Assembly (NCBI GenBank): GCA_944393465.1
Contig: CALYAG010000005.1
Coordinates: 1-64,000, forward strand
Source: an uncultured Clostridia bacterium
Lineage (GTDB): Bacteria; Bacillota; Clostridia; TANB77; CAG-508
DNA length: 64,000 nt
Direction: 5' to 3'
Shown here: positions 27,428-37,883 of the stretch, piece after piece
Position numbering within the stretch: the first letter of the stretch is position 1
Layout: each line of letters opens with the position of its first letter
Made by a program: the position numbers and the translations under genes
Notes under the pieces: generated by a model
The model's input: only the letters and a program-made list of their open reading frames with translations
Databases searched by the model: none
What the model was told of the DNA's origin: nothing

Positions 27428-27482
27428 TGATTCTTCGCCATATATATTTTCTATTGATTTTTCGCCATATAATAAATTTTGA
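27428..27482. repeat. tandem direct repeat upstream of the aldehyde dehydrogenase gene
   Basis: ATTGATTCTTCGCCATATA and ATTGATTTTTCGCCATATA occur side by side, about 28 bases apart, each followed by an AT-rich stretch. The position in the leader of the aldehyde dehydrogenase gene could make it an operator pair. No regulator gene is adjacent. Confidence 0.6.
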
Positions 27483-27559
27483 TTTTTGGCACTAATTTTG
27501 ATTGTGTTATTTTCCTTATTATAGTAAATTGTAGTCCTACTTGGGTCTTCCCCATCTCT

Positions 27560-28726
27560 TCATTTACCAAGCGCTGTGAATGAAAGCATTAAACCTCCAC
27601 AAGTATTTGCTCCATGATCTTTTGAACCATATTCACCAAATGTAAATATTGTAATAAATGGAACTCCTTTTGCTTCTTTCTTTATTTGTTTTGCAACTTC
27701 ATCTATTCTATCCCCAATAGCTAACTTTCTTCCTCCGCAGTGAACTAAAAGATAAGCTCCTACATCTTGTCCCATCTCTTTATTAAGTTCTTTCATTGTA
27801 TCTCCTGTTGATTTTACAAGTTCATCAACACTAGCTTGCATTTGAACAACAGCAGTATTTAAAGCTAAATGATTTCCTACATTAATAGAGTAATCTTTAT
27901 TTGCAGACATAGGATGACGAATTGCTACTAAGTCTCCAATTGGATCTTTTACACCAAGTGGTTCTGTTACAGATTGAAGTAATAATTTACTTCCTTCCAT
28001 ATCTTTTAATTTTTTACCTGTCCAAGATGCATACTTTTTAAGTGCTGGAACTCCGTCTATTTCAACTAAAGTTCTCTTTCCTTTTAATTTTGTAACAATA
28101 CCTGCGTTACCTGTTTCATGATAAGCACCTGTATAAACATTTGCCATTTTTTTGTTTGTATAGAAAAATGCAACTGCTACACCATCTGAAAATACAGAAT
28201 CTCCAGTAAATATGCTCCATTTGCCTTCAACTGTGTTATCTGCGCTACTGCCACCAAAAAATGGTACTCTACCTATAACATCTTCAATTCCTTTTAAGTA
28301 ATCTTCTTCTTCTCCTGGTGATGCAACCATATAAAAGTATTCTGGTGCAAAGTCTAAACCAGCATTTTTCATAGCTTCCTCTGCTACTAATCTACCTGTT
28401 TCTCTAGCTGTTTTTTGCTTTTTGTAACCTGCAACGCCTACTGTTGTGTCTGGATCTCCTATAGATAAAATTCCTACGAAACCATCTTTTGATGAAATAA
28501 AACCATCTGGTACTATAATTCCTGAACTAGATGTACAACCTATGATTGGAGCCGTTCCAAGTTCTGATTTTGCTCCTTCTAAAACTTTTTCCACATCATT
28601 GTCTACTGATGTATATAAAAATGCAACTTTAGTTTGCATTAAATCTTTAACTGCCTTTTTTGCAGTTTCTTGTCCTGCTTTGTAACTGTCTTTATTTGTG
28701 CTATATGCAACATTTGATTTTAGCAT
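27560..28726 (-). CDS. FIST-domain protein (sensory FIST_N plus FIST_C)
   Basis: The 388-residue product contains the FIST N domain (about 30-220), with PIIGCTSSSGIIVPDGFISS and GRVPFFGGSSADNTVEGKWS. The FIST C domain (about 225-385) has LLVHCGGRKLAIGDRIDEVA and ends FGEYGSKDHGANTCGGLMLS. FIST domains are predicted to bind small molecules such as amino acids and usually occur with signalling domains; this copy stands alone. RBS AGGAGGAAAT precedes the ATG. A promoter lies at 28760-28788. Confidence 0.9.
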   Translation of the reverse strand: MLKSNVAYSTNKDSYKAGQETAKKAVKDLMQTKVAFLYTSVDNDVEKVLEGAKSELGTAPIIGCTSSSGIIVPDGFISSKDGFVGILSIGDPDTTVGVAGYKKQKTARETGRLVAEEAMKNAGLDFAPEYFYMVASPGEEEDYLKGIEDVIGRVPFFGGSSADNTVEGKWSIFTGDSVFSDGVAVAFFYTNKKMANVYTGAYHETGNAGIVTKLKGKRTLVEIDGVPALKKYASWTGKKLKDMEGSKLLLQSVTEPLGVKDPIGDLVAIRHPMSANKDYSINVGNHLALNTAVVQMQASVDELVKSTGDTMKELNKEMGQDVGAYLLVHCGGRKLAIGDRIDEVAKQIKKEAKGVPFITIFTFGEYGSKDHGANTCGGLMLSFTALGK

Positions 28727-28759
28727 AAATATTTCCTCCTTCGTATTTAGTTTGATTTA

Positions 28760-28788
28760 ATTATATTTTAAAAATCGACATTTTTCAA
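28760..28788 (-). promoter_or_regulatory. promoter of the FIST gene
   Basis: TTGAAA (28788-28783) and TATAAT (28765-28760) are separated by 17 bases on the minus strand. Confidence 0.75.
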
Positions 28789-28815
28789 CAAATTTAATAT
28801 TACAATTTTGTAATA

Positions 28816-28903
28816 TTTTTTCAGTTGGGGACGGTCCTAAATCGAAAAAAATATTATATTTGTTTGACAATATTTTCGATTTAGGACCGTCCCCAACTGA
28901 AAA
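28816..28903. repeat. GGACGGTCC-family inverted repeat, copy 5
   Basis: The two arms, TTTTTTCAGTTGGGGACGGT... and ...ACCGTCCCCAACTGAAAA, flank a 30-base AT-rich loop. The copy ends one base before the galE stop codon. It would form a stem of about 30 bp and may act as the galE terminator. Confidence 0.92.
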
Positions 28904-28904
28904 T

Positions 28905-29906
28905 TTATTTATTTTTTTGTGTAAAGTTCCATGCATCTTTGCACATTTGTTCCAAATCTTTTTCTGCTTTCCAACCTAAGTACTTTTCTGCTTTAGATGG
29001 GTCCGCATAACATTCGGCAATATCTCCTGGTCTTCTTGGTGCTATTTCATATTTTATTTTTTGCCCCGTTGCCTTTTCAAAATTCTTTACTATGTCTAGT
29101 ACAGAATATCCTTTTCCTGTACCTAAGTTATATGCCTCAACACCAGTAACTTTTTCTGCTCTTTTTAATGCTTTTAAATGACCTTTAGCTAAATCTACAA
29201 CATGTATGTAATCTCTTACACCTGTACCATCTGGTGTTGGATAATCATTTCCAAATACATTTAGGTGGTCAAGCTTTCCAAGAGCTACTTGATTTATGTA
29301 TGGCATTAAATTATTTGGTATTCCATTTGGATTTTCGCCGATTAATCCACTTTCGTGTGCGCCTATAGGGTTAAAATATCTAAGTAAAATAACGCTCCAT
29401 TCATTATCTGATACATATACATCATTTAAAATTTGCTCTATCATTAACTTAGTTTGTCCATATGGGTTTGTTGCAGATAATGGGAAGTCCTCTTTTATTG
29501 GAACTTCTTTTGGATCTCCGTAAACAGTTGCAGATGAGCTAAATATTATTTTCTTTACATTGTGAGCCCTCATAACTTCAAGCAAAACTAAAGTGCCATA
29601 TATGTTGTTGTCATAATATTCTATTGGCTTTGCTACTGATTCTCCAACTGCTTTAAGGCCTGCAAAATGAATTACTGCTGTTATATCTTTGTTTTCATCA
29701 AATACTTTATTTAAGCCTTCTTTATCTCTTAAATCTAACTCATAAAATTTAAAGTCCTTTTTTGTAATAGTTTTTATAGCCTCTAAAGCAGAAGGCTTGC
29801 TATTTACAAAATTGTCTACTACTACAACCTTTTCTCCTTCATTTAATAATTCAACTACTGTGTGTGAGCCAATGTATCCAGCTCCTCCTGTAACTAAAAT
29901 TGACAT
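28905..29906 (-). CDS. galE: UDP-glucose 4-epimerase
   Basis: The 333-residue extended SDR product starts [20 protein letters not shown], with the GxxGxxG NAD-binding motif. The catalytic triad is in SSSATVYG (about 123-130) and YGQTK (Tyr about 149, Lys about 153). GGAGGTAAATT precedes the ATG. It interconverts UDP-Glc/UDP-Gal, or the GlcNAc forms in some members, so it can supply precursors for the surface glycan cluster 10 kb away. It starts four bases from the transglycosylase stop codon. Confidence 0.94.
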   Translation of the reverse strand: MSILVTGGAGYIGSHTVVELLNEGEKVVVVDNFVNSKPSALEAIKTITKKDFKFYELDLRDKEGLNKVFDENKDITAVIHFAGLKAVGESVAKPIEYYDNNIYGTLVLLEVMRAHNVKKIIFSSSATVYGDPKEVPIKEDFPLSATNPYGQTKLMIEQILNDVYVSDNEWSVILLRYFNPIGAHESGLIGENPNGIPNNLMPYINQVALGKLDHLNVFGNDYPTPDGTGVRDYIHVVDLAKGHLKALKRAEKVTGVEAYNLGTGKGYSVLDIVKNFEKATGQKIKYEIAPRRPGDIAECYADPSKAEKYLGWKAEKDLEQMCKDAWNFTQKNK

Positions 29907-29909
29907 AAT

Positions 29910-30458
29910 TTACCTCCTATACAATCTCTTATATATATCATAATCTTTTAAAATTTTTCTAACATACATATTTGTTTCATTATATGGTATATTTTCTATA
30001 TCACTGCCATCAGCCTTTATAATTCCTTCATCTATCCAGCCTTGAACTGTTCCCATACCTGCATTATATGCAGCAAGTGCAACCGCTTCTTCTTGAAATA
30101 TTTCCAGTAAATCTGCAAAATATTTAACTCCAAGTTTTATGTTTGTATCTGGGTCACATAAACTATCATCTGTTACTTCTTCATCAAACTCATTTACTGC
30201 TACTTCTTTGGCTGTATTTTCCATTAGTTGCATAAGCCCTGTTGCTCCTTTACCTGATACTGCTTCATTATCGAAATTGCTTTCTGCTTTTATTATAGCA
30301 TAAATTAGCAAAGGATCAACATTATTTTCTTTTGCATATTTTTCTACATATTCTGCGTAGTCTTGTCTATATATTAATTTTTGTATGTTTTTAAAGTTTA
30401 ATAATATTATCAATAAAATTATTACTATCGAAGTAAGTACTAATATTATTCTTCGCAC
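29910..30458 (-). CDS. lytic transglycosylase, SLT (GH23) domain
   Basis: I choose the GTG at 30458, because AAAGGAG lies nine bases before it, giving MRRIILVLTSIVIILL at the start; an ATG frame opens at 30512 but has no ribosome binding site and abuts a repeat. The 182-residue product has one N-terminal membrane segment, then the SLT domain with catalytic Glu in YAIIKAESNFDNEAVSGKGA and the motif GLMQLMENTAKEV, ending in AYNAGMGTVQGWIDEG. It cleaves peptidoglycan glycan strands outside the membrane. It may be co-transcribed with galE. Confidence 0.88.
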   Translation of the reverse strand: MRRIILVLTSIVIILLIILLNFKNIQKLIYRQDYAEYVEKYAKENNVDPLLIYAIIKAESNFDNEAVSGKGATGLMQLMENTAKEVAVNEFDEEVTDDSLCDPDTNIKLGVKYFADLLEIFQEEAVALAAYNAGMGTVQGWIDEGIIKADGSDIENIPYNETNMYVRKILKDYDIYKRLYRR

Positions 30459-30514
30459 TTTCTGATTCTCCTTTAATATCATGAACTTTGATTTTCGTTT
30501 TGGAACAATCATGT

Positions 30515-30619
30515 TTTTCCAGTTGGGGACGGTCCTAAATCGAAAAAATATAATTTTTATTTAAAGTTCGTTACTACATGAAAATTTTTTCGTTTTAGGA
30601 CCGTCCCCAACTGAAAAAA
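30515..30619. repeat. GGACGGTCC-family inverted repeat, copy 6
   Basis: The left arm TTTTTCCAGTTGGGGACGGT and the right arm ACCGTCCCCAACTGAAAAA flank about 50 bases of AT-rich sequence. The right arm has CGTTTTAGG instead of CGATTTAGG. The copy separates polA from the lytic transglycosylase gene. Confidence 0.9.
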
Positions 30620-30635
30620 ACATTACAGAAAATCT

Positions 30636-33320
30636 TTATTTTAACTCAAACCAAGTTTTGCCTTCTGAAAGTTCTACTTTAAGTGGGACGTCTAGTTTTA
30701 CTGCGTTTTCCATACTGCTTTGCAAGATTTGCTTTGCCTGTTCTTTTTGTTCTTCTTTTACTTCTAGTATAAGCTCATCATGTACTTGAAGTACTACTTT
30801 TGCATCTAGATCTTTTATTCCGTCGAAAACTTTGTTCATTGCTATTTTCATTATGTCCGCTGCTGTTCCTTGAATTGGTGTGTTCATTGCAACTCTAGTT
30901 CCAAATTGCCTTACAACATAGTTATTTGATTTTAATTCTGGCACATATCTTCTTCTGCCAAAAAGTGTTTCGACAAAGCCTTCTTCTTCTGCCTTTTTTA
31001 CTATACCCTCCATGAATTCTTTTATGCCACCATATTTTTTCAAATAATTATCTATATAGTTTTGTGCTTCTTTTCTTCCTATTTTTAATTGTTGCGATAA
31101 GCCAAATGCAGTGATTCCATATATTATGCCAAAGTTTACTGCTTTTGCATCAGATCTTTGCTCTTTTGTTACTTTTGTAATTGGGACTCCAAATACTTTT
31201 GATGCAACCTCTCTATGTATGTCTTCATCATTATTAAATGCTTTTATCATTGTTTCATCTTTTGAAATATGTGCCAATACTCTTAATTCAATTTGTGAAT
31301 AATCTGCATCAACATACACATATCCATCTTTTGCTTTGAAAGATTTTTTAATATTTTTGCCTTCTCCTTCATGGCTAGGCAAGTTTTGAAGGTTTGGATC
31401 TGTACAACTTATTCTACCTGTAGCTGTAATTGTTTGATTAAATACAGCATGTATTCTACTATCTTTTGGATTTATAAATGCAATTAAACCATCTACATAT
31501 GTTGAGCTTAGCTTAATTAAGCTTCTATATTCTAATACCTTTTCTACTATTGGATGCTCATGTTTTATGCCCTCTAATGTTTCCACATCAGTAGCATATC
31601 CCTTTTTATTTTTCTTTGGTTCTGTTAATTTTAATTTTTCAAACAAGATTTTTCCAAGTTGCTGTGTTGAATTTATATTAAATTCTTCTCCTGCATAATC
31701 ATAAATTTCTTTTTTTACTTTTTCTAATCTTTCTTTTAGCTCTTTTCCGAATTTTTCAATTTCTTGCTTTTCTACAAACATTCCATTAAATTGCATGTCA
31801 CCAAGAACTCGAACTAATGGCATTTCTATTTCTTCAAAAAGTTTTATAGAGCCATCTTCCTGCATTTTTTTCATAGTTATTGAATATAAACTATTTAAAG
31901 CATAAACATATGCTCCAACTTCTTCTTTGTTTGAAATATCTTTTACTTGGTCAAACATATTAAGTTGCATATCTTCTTTTTTTGGTATTAAGTCGTCTAA
32001 GTCTATATCTAAATATTGCGAAGCTATGTCTTTTATGTTATGTTTAGTGTTTGTTGGGTTTAAAATATATGACGCAACATCTGCATCGTATTTTATGCCT
32101 TGCATATTAATTCCATATTCTTTAAGCAATACATAATCTTCTTTTATGTTGTAACTTATTTTGCCAATTATATCATTTTCCATTATGCTTTTAAGTTTTA
32201 ATACATCATCTTTGCCGTTTAATTTAGTATATATTATATTTCCATTTTTTTCGTATATACCTATACCTAATATGTCCTTTTTTATAATTCTTGATTCATC
32301 ATTTGAAGAAGTTGTTTCCAAATAGAAAATTAAGTGAGAAATCTTTGCCTCATTCAATTCTTGAACTAGCTCATCAACACTCTTTTCTATTACATTTATT
32401 TTTATAGCTTCTTTTTTTGCCTTTATTTCTTTATCTAGTCCAAATCTTTCTATAAATCTGTTAAAGTTAAGCTTTTTAAATATTTCTGCAACTTTTTCTC
32501 TATCCCATTCTACTATTTTTACATCTTCTAAATCTTCTTTTATTGGAGCATTTGTTTTTATTGTTCCAAGTTCTTTAGAAAGCTCTGCCAAGTCTTGATT
32601 TTTTATTAATGTATCCTTAAGCTTTGATGTTAAATCTACTGTTCCATCTTGCAAAGCCTTATATAAATTTGCAATTGTTTTAAATTGTTTTATTAAGCTT
32701 GTACCAGTTTTAGGTCCAACATTTGGCACACCTGGAATTTCATCTGATGAATCTCCCATAAGTGCTTTTACTTCAATTAGGTCAATTGGCTCTAGGCCGT
32801 ATTCTTCTTCAACTTTTGCTTTGGTATAAATTTCTGTTTCTGTTTTCCCCATTTTTGTTCTAGGAATTCTAACAGTAATATGGTCCTCTATTAATTGAAA
32901 TAAGTCTCTATCTCCTGAAAGAATATACACATCTTTGCCTTCGTGAGCAAACTTTTTAGCTAAAGTTCCAAGTATGTCGTCTCCTTCATAGTCTGCCATT
33001 TCAATTATTTTTATGTTCATATCTTGCAATACTTCTTTTATAACTGGCATTTGTTCTGCAAGCTCATTTGGCATGGCATGTCTATGTTTTTTGTACCCTT
33101 CATACATCTTTTTTCTAGTATCTGCCGCTGTTTTTGAGTCAAATGCAATTGCCATATATGTAGGCTCTACTTCTTCCATATTTTTAAACATTATAGACAA
33201 AAAGCCATAAATAGCATTTGTGTAATGTCCGTCTTTTGTTGCTAGCATTTTATTTCCCATAATACCATAAAACGCTCTATTCATTATGCTGTTACCATCA
33301 ATTAATAAAACCTTTTCCAT
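30636..33320 (-). CDS. polA: DNA polymerase I
   Basis: The start is the ATG at 33320 (AAAGGAATTTAAT upstream); the eight codons before it in the same frame are not conserved. The product of about 894 residues has a 5'-3' exonuclease domain (MEKVLLIDGNSIMNRAFYG; GDRDLFQLIEDH), a 3'-5' exonuclease-like domain (about 300-480) and the polymerase domain with motif A DADYSQIELRVLAH, motif B RSDAKAVNFGIIYG and motif C QVHDELILEV. The exonuclease I position reads FYLETTSSND instead of a DxE motif, so proofreading is probably lost, as in Bacillus and Thermus. It fills gaps in repair and Okazaki-fragment processing. Confidence 0.96.
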   Translation of the reverse strand: MEKVLLIDGNSIMNRAFYGIMGNKMLATKDGHYTNAIYGFLSIMFKNMEEVEPTYMAIAFDSKTAADTRKKMYEGYKKHRHAMPNELAEQMPVIKEVLQDMNIKIIEMADYEGDDILGTLAKKFAHEGKDVYILSGDRDLFQLIEDHITVRIPRTKMGKTETEIYTKAKVEEEYGLEPIDLIEVKALMGDSSDEIPGVPNVGPKTGTSLIKQFKTIANLYKALQDGTVDLTSKLKDTLIKNQDLAELSKELGTIKTNAPIKEDLEDVKIVEWDREKVAEIFKKLNFNRFIERFGLDKEIKAKKEAIKINVIEKSVDELVQELNEAKISHLIFYLETTSSNDESRIIKKDILGIGIYEKNGNIIYTKLNGKDDVLKLKSIMENDIIGKISYNIKEDYVLLKEYGINMQGIKYDADVASYILNPTNTKHNIKDIASQYLDIDLDDLIPKKEDMQLNMFDQVKDISNKEEVGAYVYALNSLYSITMKKMQEDGSIKLFEEIEMPLVRVLGDMQFNGMFVEKQEIEKFGKELKERLEKVKKEIYDYAGEEFNINSTQQLGKILFEKLKLTEPKKNKKGYATDVETLEGIKHEHPIVEKVLEYRSLIKLSSTYVDGLIAFINPKDSRIHAVFNQTITATGRISCTDPNLQNLPSHEGEGKNIKKSFKAKDGYVYVDADYSQIELRVLAHISKDETMIKAFNNDEDIHREVASKVFGVPITKVTKEQRSDAKAVNFGIIYGITAFGLSQQLKIGRKEAQNYIDNYLKKYGGIKEFMEGIVKKAEEEGFVETLFGRRRYVPELKSNNYVVRQFGTRVAMNTPIQGTAADIMKIAMNKVFDGIKDLDAKVVLQVHDELILEVKEEQKEQAKQILQSSMENAVKLDVPLKVELSEGKTWFELK

Positions 33321-33371
33321 ATTAAATTCCTTTCCAAAGCACACATAGTTATAAAAGTAATTCTTTTCAAA

Positions 33372-34727
33372 CTACTCTCCTTGAACTTTTTCTTTCAACA
33401 AATTATCTTGCAATCCCATAAATAACGTAAAAGCAATTTGTATATTTAAAATTGTTATAATCAAAATTCTATAAACAAAGAAACTATGAACATACGAATG
33501 ATTTTTTAATACAGCATACCATATAAATGGCAAGATTGCTATTATTACAAATATTAAAACTTTCAAAATTTGTATTTTTTCGGTTTGCTGTTTTTTATGT
33601 TTTTTCAAATATATTTCCTTTAATACACCTATAATAGCATATATTGCTAACAATATAAACAAATATTCAATTATACTATTTCCTAATTTGTTTAAGTTAA
33701 GTTTAAATATGTCAAATATGCCTGCACCAACAACATCACCTGCTCTATATAATGCTTGATTTATTGCATCAGACAAAATATGTTTTCCTAAAGTTATATC
33801 TGTAATTAACCATTTAAGTGCCCAGAACAAGCCATATCCTACAACCCAAGCCACACATATTTTTATACAGTCTAAATACAGTTTTTTATTTTCTTCTTTT
33901 ATATTTAATAAAACATATATTGGCAATGTTAACCCCAATGTTACTAATGGTGTTGTAAGTAAGTCAAAAAAGCTTGTGCACATACCTATAACTAAAAATA
34001 CTGATGCAGAATTCTTAAATTTTCCGTTTTTTAATAGTAAAAAAATCATTGCAATTTGAGCTATTATAAACGTTGTTATTTCATTCATTGAATTGCATAT
34101 AACATATAAATTTATTGCTAAAAAAGATAACAAATAAATAATTGCGGTTATAAAGTTAAGCTTTTTTATAATCAAAAATAATGCAATTAAACTTAAAATT
34201 ATTGTTAAAACAAATAATAAATTTCTAATCCCCTCTATACTCATTATGGATAAAAGTGGTCTTAAAAATATTAAATATCCATGCCAATATCTTGTATACT
34301 CATAAGAATCTACTATGTTTTCACCATGCATAAGACCATATAATTCTGATACTTGATAAGTGTTCCCATATTCATCTGTATAGTTTGGACTTGTTCCAAT
34401 GTGTTTTTGAATTTCTTCATGAAAATTCTGCGTTTGACCAGGTATGTAGTTTTTTCTATCAAGCATCATTGATTCATATGGATGATTACTATCTATTGAA
34501 TAAGCTGTATTTAGCATTAATGCATCAGTAAAATAAAATAATCTTTCTGTTCTAAAAGGAAATTCTATTTCTTGTTCTTCTCCATATTGTGCTAAAAATT
34601 CAGAAGATTTTCTAACATTATTCTCCAAATTTTTTGATGGTATTAATGAACTTAAAAATAGCAATCCTATTAATATTATCATTGTAATTATAAAAGTTAA
34701 TACATACTTTAAAAATGTTTTTAACAT
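33372..34727 (-). CDS. multi-spanning membrane protein, unknown function
   Basis: This 451-residue product has an N-terminal membrane span (about 5-28), a hydrophilic stretch with EFPFRTERLFYFTDALMLNT (about 54-73) and DEYGNTYQVSELYGLMHGEN (about 117-136), and then about eight to nine spans from 140 onward. The layout, with a large soluble loop after the first span, resembles GT-C-type glycosyltransferases or polymer-handling membrane proteins. I cannot name the family. It lies between polA and a similar membrane protein gene, just ahead of the glycan region. Confidence 0.75.
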   Translation of the reverse strand: MLKTFLKYVLTFIITMIILIGLLFLSSLIPSKNLENNVRKSSEFLAQYGEEQEIEFPFRTERLFYFTDALMLNTAYSIDSNHPYESMMLDRKNYIPGQTQNFHEEIQKHIGTSPNYTDEYGNTYQVSELYGLMHGENIVDSYEYTRYWHGYLIFLRPLLSIMSIEGIRNLLFVLTIILSLIALFLIIKKLNFITAIIYLLSFLAINLYVICNSMNEITTFIIAQIAMIFLLLKNGKFKNSASVFLVIGMCTSFFDLLTTPLVTLGLTLPIYVLLNIKEENKKLYLDCIKICVAWVVGYGLFWALKWLITDITLGKHILSDAINQALYRAGDVVGAGIFDIFKLNLNKLGNSIIEYLFILLAIYAIIGVLKEIYLKKHKKQQTEKIQILKVLIFVIIAILPFIWYAVLKNHSYVHSFFVYRILIITILNIQIAFTLFMGLQDNLLKEKVQGE

Positions 34728-34814
34728 AGTTAATTGTATACCTTTCTCGTATAACTAATGCAGCGTTTTCATAACAAGTTTCTATAATTTATAAAAACGC
34801 CACATTTTTTATTT

Positions 34815-36707
34815 TTACCAACTTTTATCTGGATTTGCATTTTTTGCTACAATTCCTAATTCTGTTTCATAAACAATATCATAATCTTTAAATGTCTCTG
34901 TATTTGTTAAATAATATTCATAATCATGTTTTAACAAAATAGCATAATCTGCTTTAAGTAACATTTGTTTTAGTGTAACATATGTATAATCTATTCTTGT
35001 TTGACCCCACGCAGTTTCTGTTAACCTGTTTGTCAAAAGTTCACCTGTTAAAGGATAACTCCAAGCAATTGCCTTAGGATTGAATGCACAAATATATTCA
35101 GAATCATTTGGTACATTTTTTAATGCCTCTTTTAAAAACTCTATTTCTGAATTTGTAAATTCTGGCACCACATCAAAAATCACATAATTATTTACACCAT
35201 ATATATCCATAACAGTAAGCAAATTTTCATGTGAGTTTAATTCTTCGTTTTTTAATACTGTTGGAACAAAAATTATATAAGCAATTAATATAACTATATA
35301 CAAACCAGTTAATGCAAATGGCAATATTTTATGTTTTTTGTAAAGATACATAAATGCTCTAAAGTTAAGTATGAACATTATTATCCATAGTGTAAAATAG
35401 TTTTTTGATAAATAGTAATATGATACTCTATCAAAAGCCCTGCCTATGAGTAATACTATAATAAATAACACATTAAATATAAACATCATAGACATAAATT
35501 TGTTTTCTTTGAACTTTTTTACTACAACATATAAAGATAATGGAAGTAGTAAAATAAAGTTTGAATACAAATCTGTGTAAATATAACCACCTACATTAAA
35601 TCCACTGTCTATTATTCCTTTGGATGTAGCTAGCACATCTCCGTCTAAAGCATTATCTTTTATTAAAACTTGATAAATACTTGGTGCCAAATGATAAATG
35701 TAACCCAAAAAGAAAGGTACTAGCAATGTTATAGTTAAAGTAAATATATTGCTTTTTGTAAGTATTTTTTTGTCTTTTTGGTAAGATACTATGCATAAAT
35801 ATATCCATTCTGCAGGATATACAAATGGTACAAACATAAAGTAAGAGCAAAATAGTCCAAAGTTTAGTAAAAATAATATTATTCTATACCAAGTTCTATT
35901 TATTGCACCTTTGCCAATTAAATATATGATTTCTATTATTGCTAAAATAACTGTAAAAGATAAACTCATATATTCAAAGCCAAAAATTAAGCTATTTAAT
36001 GGGTATCCCATTATACATAATATGGTAACTATTAAAGCTAAATACTTTGTTTTATCATCTTTTGTAAAATGATTTAGTACAAAATATAGTAAATATCCTG
36101 TTAAAAATAATATGAATATACCAAATGCCATAAATATTTTGTAATTATCTATATAATCAATTTTACCTTCAAAGCACTTCATTAAAAGTCCAGAATTTAC
36201 ATATGATGCAAACTTTCTGCATTTAAAGTTTCCATATAAATCATCTTTTGAATTTGATAAAAGTTTTTCTTCATTCATAAACTTAAGTGATGTTAAAAAA
36301 TGACAAGATGGATCCGATGATTCATATTTGATGTTAAGTGTTGTTCCATAATTCAAAAATGCTACAAATGTTGTAACTATACCAATTATAATTATTGCAA
36401 AAACATCCATTTTGTTTGATTTGTATTTTTGCAAAACATCACTAGGCCTTTTCTTTCTGTCTTTTGATATGCTTAAACCTAGCCCAATTGCTAATACTAT
36501 ATTTATTAGTGTTAAAGTTGTTAATGATGACTTTAAATTGAAAAAAGTCAAACAATAACTAAAAAATGCGTTTAAACACATTATTAATACAATACTTACT
36601 CCAATTGCTCCAAATAAGTTTAGCTTTTTTTCTGTCTTCTTTTTACATAAAAATATTATTTGTAATAAAATAATACTTGCTACATACAATATCCCTTTTA
36701 AATTCAT
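34815..36707 (-). CDS. large multi-spanning membrane protein, GT-C-like
   Basis: The start is the ATG at 36707, which has GGAG six bases upstream (residue 5 of the longer frame). The product of about 630 residues has some twelve membrane spans up to about residue 490, then a soluble C-terminal domain of about 140 residues (MDIYGVNNYVIFDVVPEFTN...). The loop after span 4 holds YESSDPSCHFLTSLKFM and NFKCRKFASYVNSG, placed like the catalytic first loop of GT-C enzymes. The function is not known; a lipid-linked sugar transferase is a plausible guess. It directly precedes the 451-residue membrane gene. Confidence 0.72.
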   Translation of the reverse strand: MNLKGILYVASIILLQIIFLCKKKTEKKLNLFGAIGVSIVLIMCLNAFFSYCLTFFNLKSSLTTLTLINIVLAIGLGLSISKDRKKRPSDVLQKYKSNKMDVFAIIIIGIVTTFVAFLNYGTTLNIKYESSDPSCHFLTSLKFMNEEKLLSNSKDDLYGNFKCRKFASYVNSGLLMKCFEGKIDYIDNYKIFMAFGIFILFLTGYLLYFVLNHFTKDDKTKYLALIVTILCIMGYPLNSLIFGFEYMSLSFTVILAIIEIIYLIGKGAINRTWYRIILFLLNFGLFCSYFMFVPFVYPAEWIYLCIVSYQKDKKILTKSNIFTLTITLLVPFFLGYIYHLAPSIYQVLIKDNALDGDVLATSKGIIDSGFNVGGYIYTDLYSNFILLLPLSLYVVVKKFKENKFMSMMFIFNVLFIIVLLIGRAFDRVSYYYLSKNYFTLWIIMFILNFRAFMYLYKKHKILPFALTGLYIVILIAYIIFVPTVLKNEELNSHENLLTVMDIYGVNNYVIFDVVPEFTNSEIEFLKEALKNVPNDSEYICAFNPKAIAWSYPLTGELLTNRLTETAWGQTRIDYTYVTLKQMLLKADYAILLKHDYEYYLTNTETFKDYDIVYETELGIVAKNANPDKSW

Positions 36708-36860
36708 TTGTTTCTCCATTCTAGCTTCATTAGTTTTTATTTTAAATAAGCTTTTTCATATTTTACGATATAATTATACTTAAAGATTTTATGTTTTTCA
36801 ATATATTTATTTTTACTAAAATTTAAAAATTACTTATTTCAAAATTTTAGATTATACTCT

Positions 36861-37871
36861 TTAACTTTCCACATTATATTCTATTCCTAAATGCTTATAT
36901 GCTTCTGGAAGAGCTATTCTTCCCCTTGGCGTTCTAGATATGTAACCTATTTGTATTAAATATGGTTCATATACATCTTCTATAGTGGTTACTTCTTCAC
37001 CTAAGGTTGTTGCCAAAGTTTCAATTCCAACAGGTTTTCCTTTATACTTTTCTATCATAGTAGTTAAAAGTCTTCTATCTATTGTATCTAGGCCCATATC
37101 ATCTATGTCTAGTTTATTTAATGCTATTTTTGCAATATCTAATGTGATTGTGCCATTTCCAAGAACAGCTGCATAGTCTCTAACTCTTTTTAAAAGTCTA
37201 TTTGCAATTCTAGGTGTTCCTCTTGAACGTTTAGCTATTTCCACAGCTGCATCATTTTCTATTGCAATTTCTAAAATATTTGCAGACCTTTTTACAATTG
37301 TGGTAAGTTCTTCTGCGTTATACAAATCTAGTCTTTCTACTATGCCAAATCTATCTCTAAGTGGTGTAGTTAATGCACCTGCTCTAGTAGTTGCACCTAT
37401 TAGAGTAAACTTAGGTAAATCAAGTCTTATTGACCTTGCACTTGGACCCTTTCCTATAATTATGTCAAGTGTAAAATCTTCGAGTGCAGGATAAAGTATT
37501 TCTTCTACACTTTTGTTTAATCTATGTATTTCATCAATAAAAAGCACATCAAATTCAGAAAGATTTGTAAGAAGTGCTGCTAGGTCGCCAGGCTTTTCTA
37601 TGGCAGGACCTGATGTTATTTTTAAATTTGAGTTCATTTCATGTGAAATTATGTTTGCAAGTGTGGTTTTACCAAGTCCAGGTGGTCCATACAATAGTAC
37701 GTGATCAAGAGGCTCTCCCCTTTTTTTAGCCGCTTCTATATAAACTTTCATATTTTCTTTTACTTTTGTCTGTCCAATATACTCATTTAATGTTTTGGGT
37801 CTAAGTACATTTTCTTGCTGAGATTCCATTTCATCTGCAACATTTGGACTTATTAAGTTCTCTTCATCCAT
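36861..37871 (-). CDS. ruvB: Holliday junction branch migration helicase RuvB
   Basis: The 336-residue product has AAA+ motifs: Walker [14 protein letters not shown] (about 60-72), Walker [13 protein letters not shown] (about 109-120), sensor 1 [10 protein letters not shown] (about 154-163) and the arginine-finger region [12 protein letters not shown]. The winged-helix C-terminal domain ends [15 protein letters not shown]. It drives branch migration with RuvA, which is not in the window; ruvA/ruvC are usually upstream, so the operon is split here. The gene instead sits between the initiator transferase gene and the GT-C-like genes. GAGGTTTAAAAA precedes the ATG. Confidence 0.97.
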   Translation of the reverse strand: MDEENLISPNVADEMESQQENVLRPKTLNEYIGQTKVKENMKVYIEAAKKRGEPLDHVLLYGPPGLGKTTLANIISHEMNSNLKITSGPAIEKPGDLAALLTNLSEFDVLFIDEIHRLNKSVEEILYPALEDFTLDIIIGKGPSARSIRLDLPKFTLIGATTRAGALTTPLRDRFGIVERLDLYNAEELTTIVKRSANILEIAIENDAAVEIAKRSRGTPRIANRLLKRVRDYAAVLGNGTITLDIAKIALNKLDIDDMGLDTIDRRLLTTMIEKYKGKPVGIETLATTLGEEVTTIEDVYEPYLIQIGYISRTPRGRIALPEAYKHLGIEYNVES

Positions 37872-37883
37872 TTTTTAAACCTC

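Noticed and set aside
30636-33320. Loss of the proofreading motif in DNA polymerase I as a novelty
   Set aside because: Degenerate 3'-5' exonuclease sites are common in Bacillus-type and Thermus-type polymerase I.
21727-33376. Similar 40-base stretches at 21727-21764 and 33339-33376 (GCACACA.AGT..T.AAAG.AATT)
   Set aside because: The match is only about three quarters and AT-rich; two copies do not show clear ends, so I do not call a repeat family.
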